Assembly (NCBI GenBank): GCA_964617565.1
Contig: CAZTYH010000010.1
Location: 1 to 54,714 of the forward strand
Reading direction: 5' to 3'
Source: JAKJGV01 sp964617565
GTDB lineage: Bacteria > Verrucomicrobiota > Kiritimatiellia > CAIQIC01 > JAGNIJ01
Length of the DNA: 54,714 nucleotides
Shown: piece by piece, positions 26,612-39,066 of the stretch
Layout: each line of letters begins with the position of its first letter
Numbering within the stretch: position 1 is the stretch's first letter
Position numbers and translations under genes: made by a program
The notes under the pieces: model-generated
The model's database searches: none
What the model saw: only the letters and a program-made list of their open reading frames with translations
Told to the model about the DNA's origin: nothing

Positions 26612-28216
26612 ATGGCAAAATATATATTCATTACAGGCGGGGTTGTATCGTCACTCGGCAAAGGGCTGACCGCGGCGTCTCTCGGGCGTCTCCTCATCAG
26701 CCGCGGACTCTCCATCCGTATGCTCAAGGTAGACCCATACCTGAACGTGGATCCCGGCACGATGAGCCCCTATCAACACGGGGAAGTGTACGTCACCGAT
26801 GATGGAGCAGAGACAGATCTCGATCTCGGTCATTACGAGCGGTTCACTGGCCAGCCGACCTCGCGCAAAAGCAATTTCACTGCTGGCCGGATCTACTGGG
26901 AAGTGCTGAAGAAGGAACGCCACGGCGACTACCTCGGCGGCACGGTGCAGATGATTCCGCACATCACCGACGAGATCAAAGCGCATATCCGCGCGCTGGA
27001 CGAAAAGGATGTGGATGTCGTACTCGTCGAAATCGGCGGAACGGTCGGCGACATCGAAGGCCTCACGTTCCTCGAAGCAATCCGCCAGATCGGCCTCGAG
27101 GAAGGCCGCGACAACGTGATGTACATTCACCTGACCTACGTTCCGTATATCAAGGCTGCAGGCGAGGTGAAAACCAAGCCCTCCCAACAGAGCGTGGCCA
27201 AGCTGCGCGAGATCGGCATTGTGCCGGACGCGCTGATCTGTCGCTCCGAAGTGGATTTGACCGACGAGGTGCGCAAGAAGCTGTCGCTCTTCTGCAACGT
27301 GCCTACGCATGCGGTGATTCAGGAGAAAGATGTGGATCACACGATCTACGAACTGCCGCTGGTGCTTTCAGAGCAGGGACTCGATGAGATCATCATGGTC
27401 CATTTCCGGCTCGCACGGCCGCAGGCGAAGCTCACGCAGTGGCGCAAGCTGGTGGACACGATCATTAATCCGAAACACACGGCGCGCATCGCTGTGGTAG
27501 GCAAATATTCCGAATTGCAGGATGCCTACAAATCCATCTTCGAGGCCATTTATCACGGCGGTTTCGCCCACGAGGCAAAAGTTGATATTGTGAAAGTCGC
27601 CGCGGAAGAGATCGAGGACGGGAAGCATCACGATGTGCTGAAAGGCATGGGCGGCATCCTGATCCCCGGCGGTTTCGGCACGCGCGGGATCGAAGGCAAA
27701 ATTCAAGCCATCCGAATCGCCCGCGAAAACAACATCCCATTTCTAGGGATCTGCCTCGGCCTGCAATGCGCCGTGATCGAATTCGCCCGCAACGTGTGCG
27801 GCCTGAAGGGGGCGAACACGACGGAAATCGAAAAGGATACACCCCATCCCGTCGTCTGCCTGATGGAAGAGCAGGAGAAGGTCGTGGACCTCGGCGGCAC
27901 CATGCGGCTCGGTGCATGGCCATGCACGCTCGCAAAAGAGACACGGGCGATATCGGCATACGGAGCGCAGAAGATCAGCGAGCGACACCGCCACCGCTAC
28001 GAAGTAAACAATAAATATCGTGCGGATTTCGAGAAATACGGCCTGATCCTGTCCGGAATCTCGCCGGATGGCAACCTGGTGGAGATGGTTGAACTGAAGA
28101 ACCATCCGTGGTTCGTGGCCTGCCAGTTTCATCCGGAGCTCAAGTCACAGCCACTCGCACCGCACCCGCTGTTCAAGGCGTTTGTTGGTGCGGCACTCGA
28201 AAGGATTTCTTTGTAG
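26612..28216 (+). CDS. pyrG: CTP synthase
   Basis: Converts UTP to CTP with ATP and glutamine. The N-terminal synthetase domain starts at once (MAKYIFITGGVVSSLGKGL) and includes VDPYLNVDPGTMSPYQHGEV. The C-terminal class I glutaminase domain has nucleophile C381 (GICLGLQ) and the His-Glu of CQFHPELKS. It is 534 residues, normal length. Its TAG stop codon is part of a 28-bp perfect palindrome that follows, and carA starts 40 bases downstream, so the pyrG-carA-guaA genes look co-transcribed. A 90-base leader separates the inverted repeat at 26509 from the start; no obvious attenuator was seen. Confidence 0.97.
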   Translation: MAKYIFITGGVVSSLGKGLTAASLGRLLISRGLSIRMLKVDPYLNVDPGTMSPYQHGEVYVTDDGAETDLDLGHYERFTGQPTSRKSNFTAGRIYWEVLKKERHGDYLGGTVQMIPHITDEIKAHIRALDEKDVDVVLVEIGGTVGDIEGLTFLEAIRQIGLEEGRDNVMYIHLTYVPYIKAAGEVKTKPSQQSVAKLREIGIVPDALICRSEVDLTDEVRKKLSLFCNVPTHAVIQEKDVDHTIYELPLVLSEQGLDEIIMVHFRLARPQAKLTQWRKLVDTIINPKHTARIAVVGKYSELQDAYKSIFEAIYHGGFAHEAKVDIVKVAAEEIEDGKHHDVLKGMGGILIPGGFGTRGIEGKIQAIRIARENNIPFLGICLGLQCAVIEFARNVCGLKGANTTEIEKDTPHPVVCLMEEQEKVVDLGGTMRLGAWPCTLAKETRAISAYGAQKISERHRHRYEVNNKYRADFEKYGLILSGISPDGNLVEMVELKNHPWFVACQFHPELKSQPLAPHPLFKAFVGAALERISL

Positions 28217-28240
28217 AAGCGGTCTCGAGACCGCTTCTAC
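28213..28240. repeat. 28-bp perfect palindrome at the pyrG stop
   Basis: GTAGAAGCGGTCTC followed directly by its reverse complement. It fills most of the pyrG-carA gap, and its second to fourth bases (TAG) are the pyrG stop codon. It looks like a mobile palindromic repeat unit that landed at the gene end. Confidence 0.85.
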
Positions 28241-28256
28241 TGGATTCTACAGCAAC

Positions 28257-29423
28257 ATGAACAACAAAGCAATCATAGGACTGGAAGACGGCACATGTTT
28301 CGAAGGCCGGGCATTTGCCGGTCATGGCGAAATCTTTGGCGAGCTGGTATTCAACACCTCCATGTCTGGCTACCAGGAGATTCTGACCGATCCTTCCTAC
28401 CACGAACAGATCGTCACGTTCACTTATCCGCTCATCGGCAACTACGGCATCAATCCGGAGGATGTCGAATCGCAATCGGTCCGGCCCGCCGGAATCGTGA
28501 TCGGCGAATACAGCCGCATCCCTAGCAACTGGCGCTCCATCCTGACGCTCAAAGAGTATCTCGAGCAAAACGCTCGACTCGGCGTGCACGAGGTGGACAC
28601 CCGCGCGATCACGCTGCACATCCGATCGCGCGGCGCGATGAAGTGCGTGATCTCCACCACGGATCTCGACCGGAACAGCCTTGTGAAGAAGGCCAAGGAC
28701 TGGCCGGGGTTCATCGGACGCGATATCGCCAGCGAAGTCAGCACCACGCAACGATATTCATGGCCCGGTCCGCACAAGGATCACCAGGCCTTTTCCGGGA
28801 TCGGCGAAGAGGGTTTGCTCGCCTACGACAAGTTCTTCGCCCGCGCGCCGGATGCGCCGCGCTTCCGAGTGGCGGTACTCGATTGCGGACTGAAGGCGAA
28901 TCAGCTCCGCCTGATGGCGCGACTCGGGTGCGAACTCGAAGTGTTCCCGATGAACAGTTCGTCCGATGATATTCTCGCGACGAAGCCGAACGGATTTTTC
29001 ATCTCGAACGGACCGGGCGATCCGGCCGGGGTACCGACCGTCGTTTCCAATATCCGGAAAATCGTGGACGCCGGTCTTCCAACGTTTGGAATCTGCTTCG
29101 GGCACCAGCTTCTCGGACAAGCGTTCGGCGGCAAGACATACAAGCTCAAGTTCGGCCATCGCGGCGGCAACCAGCCGGTGAAGGATCTCACCACGGGCAA
29201 AGTGGAAATCACTTCGCAAAACCATGGATTCGCCGTGGACCTCGAATCGCTCCCCGAATCGGTCGAAACCACCCACATCAACTTGAACGACAACACCTCC
29301 GAAGGACTCCGGCACAAAAAGCTGCCGGCTTTCTCCGTGCAATATCATCCCGAAGCCTGCCCCGGCCCGCACGATTCGACATACCTGTTCGAGCGGTTCA
29401 TGGGGTTGATGGAGAAACAATGA
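28257..29423 (+). CDS. carA: Carbamoyl-phosphate synthase small subunit
   Basis: Glutaminase subunit that feeds ammonia to CarB. Its N-terminal CPSase small domain contains LEDGTCFEGRAFAGHGEIFG, GELVFNTSMSGYQEILTDPS and the ARLGVHEVDTRAIT block. The class I amidotransferase domain has nucleophile C280 (TFGICFGHQLLG) and the partner histidine-glutamate in QYHPEACPGP. Length 388. I chose the ATG at 28257 (MNNKAIIGLEDGT); an in-frame start at 28182 would translate the palindrome. It is the only carA in the window, although there are two carB genes; carB copy 2 is 2.3 kb downstream. Confidence 0.95.
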   Translation: MNNKAIIGLEDGTCFEGRAFAGHGEIFGELVFNTSMSGYQEILTDPSYHEQIVTFTYPLIGNYGINPEDVESQSVRPAGIVIGEYSRIPSNWRSILTLKEYLEQNARLGVHEVDTRAITLHIRSRGAMKCVISTTDLDRNSLVKKAKDWPGFIGRDIASEVSTTQRYSWPGPHKDHQAFSGIGEEGLLAYDKFFARAPDAPRFRVAVLDCGLKANQLRLMARLGCELEVFPMNSSSDDILATKPNGFFISNGPGDPAGVPTVVSNIRKIVDAGLPTFGICFGHQLLGQAFGGKTYKLKFGHRGGNQPVKDLTTGKVEITSQNHGFAVDLESLPESVETTHINLNDNTSEGLRHKKLPAFSVQYHPEACPGPHDSTYLFERFMGLMEKQ

Positions 29424-29440
29424 AGACAGAAAGGGTCATT

Positions 29441-29506
29441 GGGGTACTGGAGCATTGGAGTATTGGGAAGACATCATTTATTCCATTACCCCATCACCCC
29501 AACACC
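29441..29506. repeat. Hairpin of 8-bp units (REPIN-like), second copy
   Basis: Left arm 29441-29467 (GGGGTACTGGAGCATTGGAG then TATTGGG) and right arm 29480-29506 (TTCCATTACCCCATCACCCC) are inversely related arrays of the same 8-bp unit as at 3398-3496. It occupies the carA-guaA gap. Confidence 0.72.
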
Positions 29507-29535
29507 TTATTCCTCCCGAAACTGGGGGCGGTCCG

Positions 29536-31232
29536 ATGAATCATGAATGGATAGCGATCCTGGACTTCGGCTCGCAATACACTCAGCTCATCGCGCGGCG
29601 TGTGCGGGAACAGAAGGTCTATTGCGAAATCCTCCGCTTCGACACCAAGGCGGCGGACCTCGCCGCGCGCAACCCCAAGGGCATTATTCTTTCCGGCGGG
29701 CCCGCGAGCGTTCTTGCAGCCGGCTCGCCGTCGTGCGACAAGGCCCTTTTTGAATTGGGCATCCCTGTTCTCGGCATCTGCTACGGCATGCAGCTCATGG
29801 GCCGCGATCTCGGCGGACAAGTGAAGCCCGGCCATGCGCGCGAATACGGGAGCGCAAGGATTTCCGTCACCGATTCAGCCACCCTTTTCAAGGACCTGCC
29901 CGACGAACTCGATGTCTGGATGAGCCACGGCGACCAGGTCGAGGCTCTGCCACCCGGCTTCAAAGTGCTTGCGAAAACCCACACGTGCCCGATCGCGGCC
30001 ATGGCCAATCCAGCACGCCGTTTGTTCGCGCTGCAATTCCACCCCGAAGTGGTGCATACCCCGCGCGGCGTGGAGGTTTTACGTCGCTTTCTTTTCGACG
30101 CCTGCGGCTGCGCGGGCGACTGGAAAATGTCGCAGTTCATCGCGGAGAGCATGCGCGTCATTCGCGACACCGTCGGCAGCGGCCACGTCCTTTGCGGATT
30201 GAGCGGTGGCGTGGATTCGTCCGTCGTGGCGGCCCTGCTCCACAAGGCAATCGGCAGCCAGCTTCATTGCGTTTTCGTGGATAACGGCCTGCTGCGCCAC
30301 GGCGAGGCGGAGCAGGTGGAAGAAACGTTTGGCAAACATTTCGGCATTGATCTTCGGGTTGCACGCGCGCAGGACCTTTTCCTTCAACGTCTCGACGGCA
30401 TCAGTGATCCGGAGCAAAAGCGAAAGATCATTGGGGCAACATTCATTGATGTTTTTGCGGATGAGGCGCGGAAACTGGGTGAAGTGAAATTTCTTGCGCA
30501 AGGCACGCTCTATCCGGACGTGATCGAGAGTTCGTCGCCTATCGGCGGTCCCTCCGTGACGATCAAGAGCCACCACAACGTCGGCGGGCTCCCGCCGGAC
30601 CTGCAATTCAAGCTGATTGAACCGTTGCGCGATTTGTTCAAGGACGAGGTTCGCGCGCTGGGCCGGGAACTCGGATTGCCAGACGCAATCGTGGATCGCC
30701 AGCCGTTTCCCGGGCCGGGACTTGCCGTGCGCATACTGGGCGGCGTGACTGCCGACCGGGTTCGCATGCTCCAGCAGGCCGACCTGCGCGTGCAGGAGGA
30801 AATCCGCCCACTGCCGGAATACAAGGATATCTGGCAGGCATTTGCCGTGCTGCTCCCGGTGCAGACCGTGGGCGTCATGGGTGATGAGCGGACTTATGAA
30901 AACGTGGTGGCCGTACGCGCGGTGCAAAGCATGGATGGCATGACGGCGGATTGGTTCCGCCTGCCCTACGACACGCTGGACCGTATTGCGCGCCGAATCA
31001 TCAACGAAGTCCGCGGCGTGAACCGCGTCGTCTACGACATCAGNNNNNNNNNNNNNNNNNNNNNNNNNNNNNNNNNNNNNNNNNNNNNNNNNNNNNNNNN
31101 NNNNNNNNNNNNNNNNNNNNNNNNNNNNNNNNNNNNNNNNNNNCGCGCCGAATCATCAACGAAGTCCGCGGCGTGAACCGCGTCGTCTACGACATCAGTT
31201 CGAAGCCGCCGAGCACGATTGAATGGGAGTGA
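29536..31232 (+). CDS. guaA: GMP synthase, glutamine-hydrolysing (intact once the gap is closed)
   Basis: Aminates XMP to GMP using glutamine and ATP. The class I glutaminase domain comes first (IAILDFGSQYTQLIARRVRE, nucleophile C82 in GICYGMQ, QFHPEV). The PP-loop ATPase follows (GLSGGVDSSVVAALL), then the XMP site (SHHNVGGLPPDL) and the C-terminus KPPSTIEWE. The N run at 31044-31143 is flanked by identical 55-bp sequence (30989-31043 and 31144-31198). Removing 155 bases restores one continuous frame of 513 residues, a normal length. The ATG at 29536 gives MNHEWIAILDFGSQY; upstream codons only translate the repeat. Confidence 0.93.
31044..31143. other. Spurious assembly gap in guaA
   Basis: One hundred N between two copies of the same 55 bases. 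The contig ends overlap, so no sequence is missing here. Confidence 0.93.
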
Positions 31233-31237
31233 GAAGA

Positions 31238-31278
31238 GAAACCTGGGAAGAGAAACCTGAGACCTGAAACCTGAGTTG
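31238..31278. repeat. Left inverted CAGGTTT array
   Basis: Units of GAAACCTG type, including GAAACCTGAGACCTGAAACC; reverse complement of the array at 31710-31743. Confidence 0.75.
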
Positions 31279-31306
31279 GTGAGGAAGAAGAAAAGCCTGA
31301 GGGAAA

Positions 31307-31672
31307 GTGAATTCTAAACGTAAAGAAGAGTTTAGGAGGAGGACCAAGCAGTTTGCGTCTTCTATTATCCGGCTTTATTGCACACTGCCAAAGGCACGTC
31401 CTGAAGTGCAGATTCTCGGCAAGCAAATGTTGCGCTCGGGCACGTCGGTAGCCTCAAATTACCGCGAAGCATCAAGAGCGCGAAGCACGGCTGAGTTTGT
31501 CGCAAAAGTGGAGTTGTGCGCTCAAGAAGCGGATGAAACACAATTATGGCTTGAGCTTCTGCGCGATGATTGCGGCATTCACTCCGCCAAGTTGGATACT
31601 CTTTGGAAAGAATCGGACGAACTGATCGCAATTTTTGTCACCATGGCCCGCAACGCAAAGGACAACCCGTGA
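31307..31672 (+). CDS. Four-helix-bundle (S23/IVP family) protein
   Basis: A 121-residue all-helical protein of the family named for proteins encoded in 23S rRNA intervening sequences. Landmarks: the first helix KQFASSIIRLYCTLPKA, then the conserved LGKQMLRSGTSVASNYREA, EFVAKVELCAQEADETQLWL, and a final helix with ESDELIAIFVTM. The family is related to the Avd accessory protein of diversity-generating retroelements, but no reverse transcriptase or template repeat is nearby. The start is GTG at 31307 after GAGGGAAA. It lies between guaA and carB, where a gene for an unrelated function is unexpected, and it is flanked by inverted repeats. Confidence 0.88.
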   Translation: MNSKRKEEFRRRTKQFASSIIRLYCTLPKARPEVQILGKQMLRSGTSVASNYREASRARSTAEFVAKVELCAQEADETQLWLELLRDDCGIHSAKLDTLWKESDELIAIFVTMARNAKDNP

Positions 31673-31709
31673 CACATCTGTTCCAGTTTCTGCATTCTTT
31701 TCTTTCCGT

Positions 31710-31743
31710 AACTCAGGTTTCAGGTTTCAGGTCTCAGGTTTCT
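31710..31743. repeat. Right inverted CAGGTTT array
   Basis: AACTCAGGTTTCAGGTTTCA then GGTCTCAGGTTTC: four to five 7-bp units, inverted relative to 31238-31278 and one unit longer. Confidence 0.75.
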
Positions 31744-31759
31744 TTCTTCGGAGCCACTC

Positions 31760-35154
<3,395 letters not shown>

Positions 35155-35156
35155 TA

Positions 35157-35217
35157 CCACGCCTTATCAGGCGCGGCTACGGGTGCGGACTCGTCGCCGC
35201 CGCTGATAAGCGGTGGC
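35157..35217. repeat. Two CTGATAAG-type hairpins between carB and the GH26 gene
   Basis: CCACGCCT-TATC-AGGCGCGG (35157-35176) and GCCGCCGCT-GATA-AGCGGTGGC (35196-35217) are two stem-loops that share the core CTGATAAG on opposite strands. They lie directly after the carB stop and before the convergent GH26 gene end, so they could act as a bidirectional transcription barrier. A near copy of the second is at 40254-40275. Confidence 0.65.
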
Positions 35218-35230
35218 TCACGATAGCAAT

Positions 35231-38200
35231 CTACGGCACGATCTTGATCCGATAGAAGCGCGGGCCTTCGCCCTCAGGATAATGCGTATACGAGTTCTCC
35301 GGCGGCGTGGCCGCTATACGCGCGACCAGCGACCATGATCCCGCGGGCAAGTTGGTTGACGTTTCAACGGCATAGGTCCGAAAAGCCTCGCTTGGCCATG
35401 TAATCACATATCCATCAAGCCCCGGAAGCGAAGACATGGAGGGATTTATCGTCAATATCGAGTCCGGCTCCTTCGGATCCGTACCCGCAACATATTCCTC
35501 ATAGTTGTTCGCCCCGTCCTCGTCGGGATCGTCAAACGGGTCAAATCCGACGAGCGTGTCGAAATGCTCGATGATCCACGCGTCGGATACGCCGGTATCC
35601 GTGCTGTCCGTCACGATATTCGTGAGAAAATACACATCCTTGATCCGCTCGTAATAGGATTCGTACACGACGCTCCCCGTCCCGTCTTCCGCGATCCTGA
35701 GATCCTTTGTAAATCCATCCTCGAACTTCTTTACATGGAACCAGTTGATCATGTGCAGATTGCGGAACTTCTCGAAAATGCTCACATAGTCCGGATTGTC
35801 CGGGTCCGCATCCGCAAAGTTCTCCAGCGAGAAGAGCTGATTGCACCAGTCGCGTTTCCACCTCAAATTATCGGCGTTATTGGTCAACATGATGGACGCG
35901 CGACGCATATGATCGAGGAATAGATCGTTCTGCTGCTTTCCGCCCTCGCCCGTGAACAGCTCGATCTTGACCATCTGGATATTGGTCCATACGAAGTCAT
36001 CGCCGACGAAGAAATCCTCAAATGCAATGACCATCTCGTACCAATTTGTATTTGCGACCTTGGTCTCGACTACCGCTTCGTTTCCGTTGGTCTCCGCGTA
36101 GTCGTTGTCGAGGGTGATCTTGAACTTCGGCTGCACCCGGCCATCCACGTCACCCTGCTTCGCAAAGAGCACCAGCGCGCCGCTTGAAGACCAGTTCTGC
36201 CGGGGAATAGGCAATGCGCAACCATTCCCGCCGATGTACCACTGGGCGCTGCCCGTCACCACGCCCGATATCTGCAGCGCAAACTCGCCCACGGCCGCAG
36301 CCATCGCTTGCGTCCATGACGCATCGCCCCACGGTTGATATCCCGGACCCGCAGGCCACCAATCCTGTTCGTTCACATTCGTGATAGCACCCCGCGAGAA
36401 TTCCTTGAGATAAATACTCGAGGAAGGGTTCCCCGGCTCGCTGCTCAGCACCTCGAAAACAACATCTGTCACGTTGGACCATGTAAAGCCAGGATTCACG
36501 GTCATGTCGGCCACGGGGATATGAAGTGGAATGTAATTAGTCGGCACAATCACCACGCTGACCTGCGCGGTGCGGACGCCACTGCCGTCCCGCATAGAAA
36601 TCAGCAGGATCGGCTCCGTGTTGGTATCGTCTCCGCGCCGCGCAATCAGAGAGAGCGCTTCGATTCCGGTCCAATCCTGTTCGCTTTCACGCGGGGAGAA
36701 GCCATTGCCACCGATATAACTGTTGCTGTTGGCGTCGAATCCGCTTATGCGCAGCGAGTTTGTCGGATAGCTCTCCAAAGGGTCGTTGACCAACGTCCAA
36801 TTCATCCATCCACCCTGGCTGTCGGTCTCGTCGCCCCACGGTTCATCGGTCGGTCCGGCCGGCCACCAGTCCTGATCCACAAACGTCGAGTTCGTCAGTT
36901 GGGCCGCCTGCCATTGATCCACCAGCACATCATCGGGACGCTGCCCGCTCGAAATCGTGATGAATTCCAGCGTGTAGGCGTCCACCGCTGCCAGATCGAA
37001 CGCGCCATGGACGGTGAAATCATCAAAAGGTATCTTCAACGGATAATACGAATCGCCGACGATCAAGCGCGACACCGTGGCAGTGGCGTTTGGGCTGCGC
37101 ATTCCGATCACCAACAGCGGATCCGCGCCTCCATCGGGGACGCGTTTCACCATCAGGACCATGCCGTCATAGCCGCTGAGGTTGGTGGTAGCAATATCGC
37201 GTCCCACGCCGCCAATGTACTCGCCCGCAACAAACGATGACGACGCGCCCAGGCGGGCCGAGTTCGTCCCTTCCACACGATCCGCTGTATTACTGACATA
37301 GAGGGCGCCCCAGCGCCATGTCCAATCCGGAAGAATCTCAAATGGCTCAAGCAACTCCTCGCCGGAAACTGCAGTGCCATCGTCATTCAAGCTCTTGAAC
37401 TGGCACAACAGGTTGGACATGGCAAAGCGGGGTCCATCCATGGACTCAAATCCGGCAATCAGGATTTCGTTGTTTATTTCATACTGCGGCTCGAACGCGG
37501 CCGCCGTTTCCGCAATCATCATCGGCTTGTGATGTCCGTAAGGATTGTCCGGGTCGGAGAACGTCCAATAGAAGTTTTTGAACGTGTCGTCATAGTGGTC
37601 GTCGTTCTCCTGCCAGTATCCCCGCTCGATCGCGTTGCGGAACTGGTAGTCGAGCACGTTGTTGCTGTTGCCGTATGACCGGCCGTTGTACACGCTCAGC
37701 CCCACCCAATCCACGTACTCGTCGCCGGGATACACATCGCCGTAATACGGCAGCGGGTCGGGGCCGTTGCCCTGGTTCGGCGCCCATACCATCACCACAT
37801 TCGGCGCGTTGGCATGGACCAATCGCGCGAAGTTGCGATAACCCTCGATGTAGGTTTCCGGCGTGACCGTGTCGGAAATTCCATAGCGTTCGGAAAAGGC
37901 CGGGTGCCATGGATACCAATCGCCATTCGCCTCGTGCGCGAACCGCAGGAAGATCGGCACACCCGCGTGTGCGCAATTCGTGACAAACTCCAGAGCCATG
38001 TCATACGTTTCCTGACCCGGCCCCCAGTCCGGGGCATAGAAATCTTCGAAATCCACCATCGGTTCAAGGATCAGATGCAAAGCCGCACCGGAATAGTTGG
38101 AAATGATGAGCCCCGCCCAATCCCACGGGAAAGGATCCTGTTTGAAGATAAGAAATTTTGCATACACGGCATGACTTTTCCCGGCCTTCTGATTGAATTC

Positions 38201-38854
38201 GGCGATCTGCGCCTCCGCGCCCCCGCGCTCCAACAACACCCCGAGATACGCGCCGTGCAGCGGTTCAAACTTGGCGCGCGCCGGCTCCGACGCCGGACGT
38301 TCTTTGGTTTGCCAGAATCGGCCATCATCCCATTGGCACGTCGCAAGCGTCGTCCCGCCGGGGATTGTGCAATCGGCGAAGTCGCAGCGCACTTTCACCA
38401 TCGTGACCCCCGGCACCGTGTTGGTATGCGTCAACGCGAGATACACCCACTCGTTTCGCGCGGCATCCAACGCGGCATACACATGCTGCGTGACCGCGTC
38501 ACTCAGTGTGCCACCGCTCCAGAACTCCATGCCGATCGTTGTGTTCTCGTTCGTAAAGTTCGTTTCGGCTTTTCCGGAAATGGCGAACTGGAAGATATTG
38601 CCTTTTTCCGTATCCACCGGAACATCCTGTCCAAACCCACCCCACGCATTCCCGGCCGGAAAGAAAGCATTACCCCACGTCCCCCACTGCGGATTTCGAT
38701 TCGCCCAGTCCGCGCGACCCGCTGATCCGTAATACCACCAGTTCGTCGCAAGTCCTGCTCCGTCCGCGTCTTCGCAGCCTGGATTGAGCAACAAGTTCGC
38801 GCTGAAAGCCCACGGCGCGCAGAAGATGAATGTGGCCAACACAAGCCATTTCAT
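35231..38854 (-). CDS. Secreted multidomain GH26 glycoside hydrolase
   Basis: Predicted exported beta-mannanase-like enzyme of 1207 residues. A signal peptide (MKWLVLATFIFCAPWAFSA) is followed by an N-terminal beta-rich module (LLLNPGCEDADGAG). The GH26 barrel spans about 170-490; the acid/base candidate is E308 in FLRFAHEANGDWYPW and the nucleophile candidate E449 in MMIAETAA. Three similar beta-sandwich modules follow, each with a YIGGxG motif near 546, 712 and 873, and two with DWWPAGP. The C-terminus has a calcium-type repeat (DPDEDGANNYEEYVAGTDP) and a terminal domain seen in secreted PVC proteins. AGGAAAGGA precedes the ATG. The promoter carries two ACCGGT boxes matching those of its regulator. 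Confidence 0.87.
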   Translation of the reverse strand: MKWLVLATFIFCAPWAFSANLLLNPGCEDADGAGLATNWWYYGSAGRADWANRNPQWGTWGNAFFPAGNAWGGFGQDVPVDTEKGNIFQFAISGKAETNFTNENTTIGMEFWSGGTLSDAVTQHVYAALDAARNEWVYLALTHTNTVPGVTMVKVRCDFADCTIPGGTTLATCQWDDGRFWQTKERPASEPARAKFEPLHGAYLGVLLERGGAEAQIAEFNQKAGKSHAVYAKFLIFKQDPFPWDWAGLIISNYSGAALHLILEPMVDFEDFYAPDWGPGQETYDMALEFVTNCAHAGVPIFLRFAHEANGDWYPWHPAFSERYGISDTVTPETYIEGYRNFARLVHANAPNVVMVWAPNQGNGPDPLPYYGDVYPGDEYVDWVGLSVYNGRSYGNSNNVLDYQFRNAIERGYWQENDDHYDDTFKNFYWTFSDPDNPYGHHKPMMIAETAAAFEPQYEINNEILIAGFESMDGPRFAMSNLLCQFKSLNDDGTAVSGEELLEPFEILPDWTWRWGALYVSNTADRVEGTNSARLGASSSFVAGEYIGGVGRDIATTNLSGYDGMVLMVKRVPDGGADPLLVIGMRSPNATATVSRLIVGDSYYPLKIPFDDFTVHGAFDLAAVDAYTLEFITISSGQRPDDVLVDQWQAAQLTNSTFVDQDWWPAGPTDEPWGDETDSQGGWMNWTLVNDPLESYPTNSLRISGFDANSNSYIGGNGFSPRESEQDWTGIEALSLIARRGDDTNTEPILLISMRDGSGVRTAQVSVVIVPTNYIPLHIPVADMTVNPGFTWSNVTDVVFEVLSSEPGNPSSSIYLKEFSRGAITNVNEQDWWPAGPGYQPWGDASWTQAMAAAVGEFALQISGVVTGSAQWYIGGNGCALPIPRQNWSSSGALVLFAKQGDVDGRVQPKFKITLDNDYAETNGNEAVVETKVANTNWYEMVIAFEDFFVGDDFVWTNIQMVKIELFTGEGGKQQNDLFLDHMRRASIMLTNNADNLRWKRDWCNQLFSLENFADADPDNPDYVSIFEKFRNLHMINWFHVKKFEDGFTKDLRIAEDGTGSVVYESYYERIKDVYFLTNIVTDSTDTGVSDAWIIEHFDTLVGFDPFDDPDEDGANNYEEYVAGTDPKEPDSILTINPSMSSLPGLDGYVITWPSEAFRTYAVETSTNLPAGSWSLVARIAATPPENSYTHYPEGEGPRFYRIKIVP

Positions 38855-38968
38855 GACGCAACATCCTTTCCTGCAGGATACGCCGACACCGGGAAACCAT
38901 ATATCCACCATTCGGGATTTCACGCAAAGTTTCATGGAACAGCACCTCCAGCCGGAACAACCCAAGAC

Positions 38969-39005
38969 TATACCGGTAGTATACCGGTATCACATCAATA
39001 CGCAA
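38969..39005 (-). promoter_or_regulatory. GH26 promoter with paired ACCGGT operators
   Basis: On the minus strand TTGCGT (39000-39005) and TATACT (38978-38983) are 16 bases apart. Two TATACCGGTA boxes start at 38969 and 38980, exactly 11 bp apart, and straddle the -10 box, an arrangement expected for repression. The second is part of the 10-bp palindrome ATACCGGTAT. Confidence 0.6.
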
Positions 39006-39066
39006 GCGTATTCTTTGAGTTTTTTATAGCCGCTGGAGGGGCGGATAAAAAGGCCGGGGAAAGCTG

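Larger units (their letters stand above)
31238..31743 (+). mobile_element. Putative inverted-repeat cassette carrying a four-helix-bundle gene
   Basis: The four-helix-bundle gene is bracketed by CAGGTTT-type arrays in opposite orientation. The left array (31238-31278) contains GAAACCTGAGACCTGAAACC then TGAGTT; the right array (31710-31743) contains the exact 26-bp reverse complement pattern plus one extra 7-bp unit. The cassette begins 6 bases after the guaA stop and ends 17 bases before carB, filling the gap. Mobility is inferred from this structure; no transposase is present. Confidence 0.5.

Noticed and set aside
31307..31672. Four-helix-bundle gene as the Avd part of a diversity-generating retroelement
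   Set aside because: No reverse transcriptase, template repeat or variable repeat is nearby.
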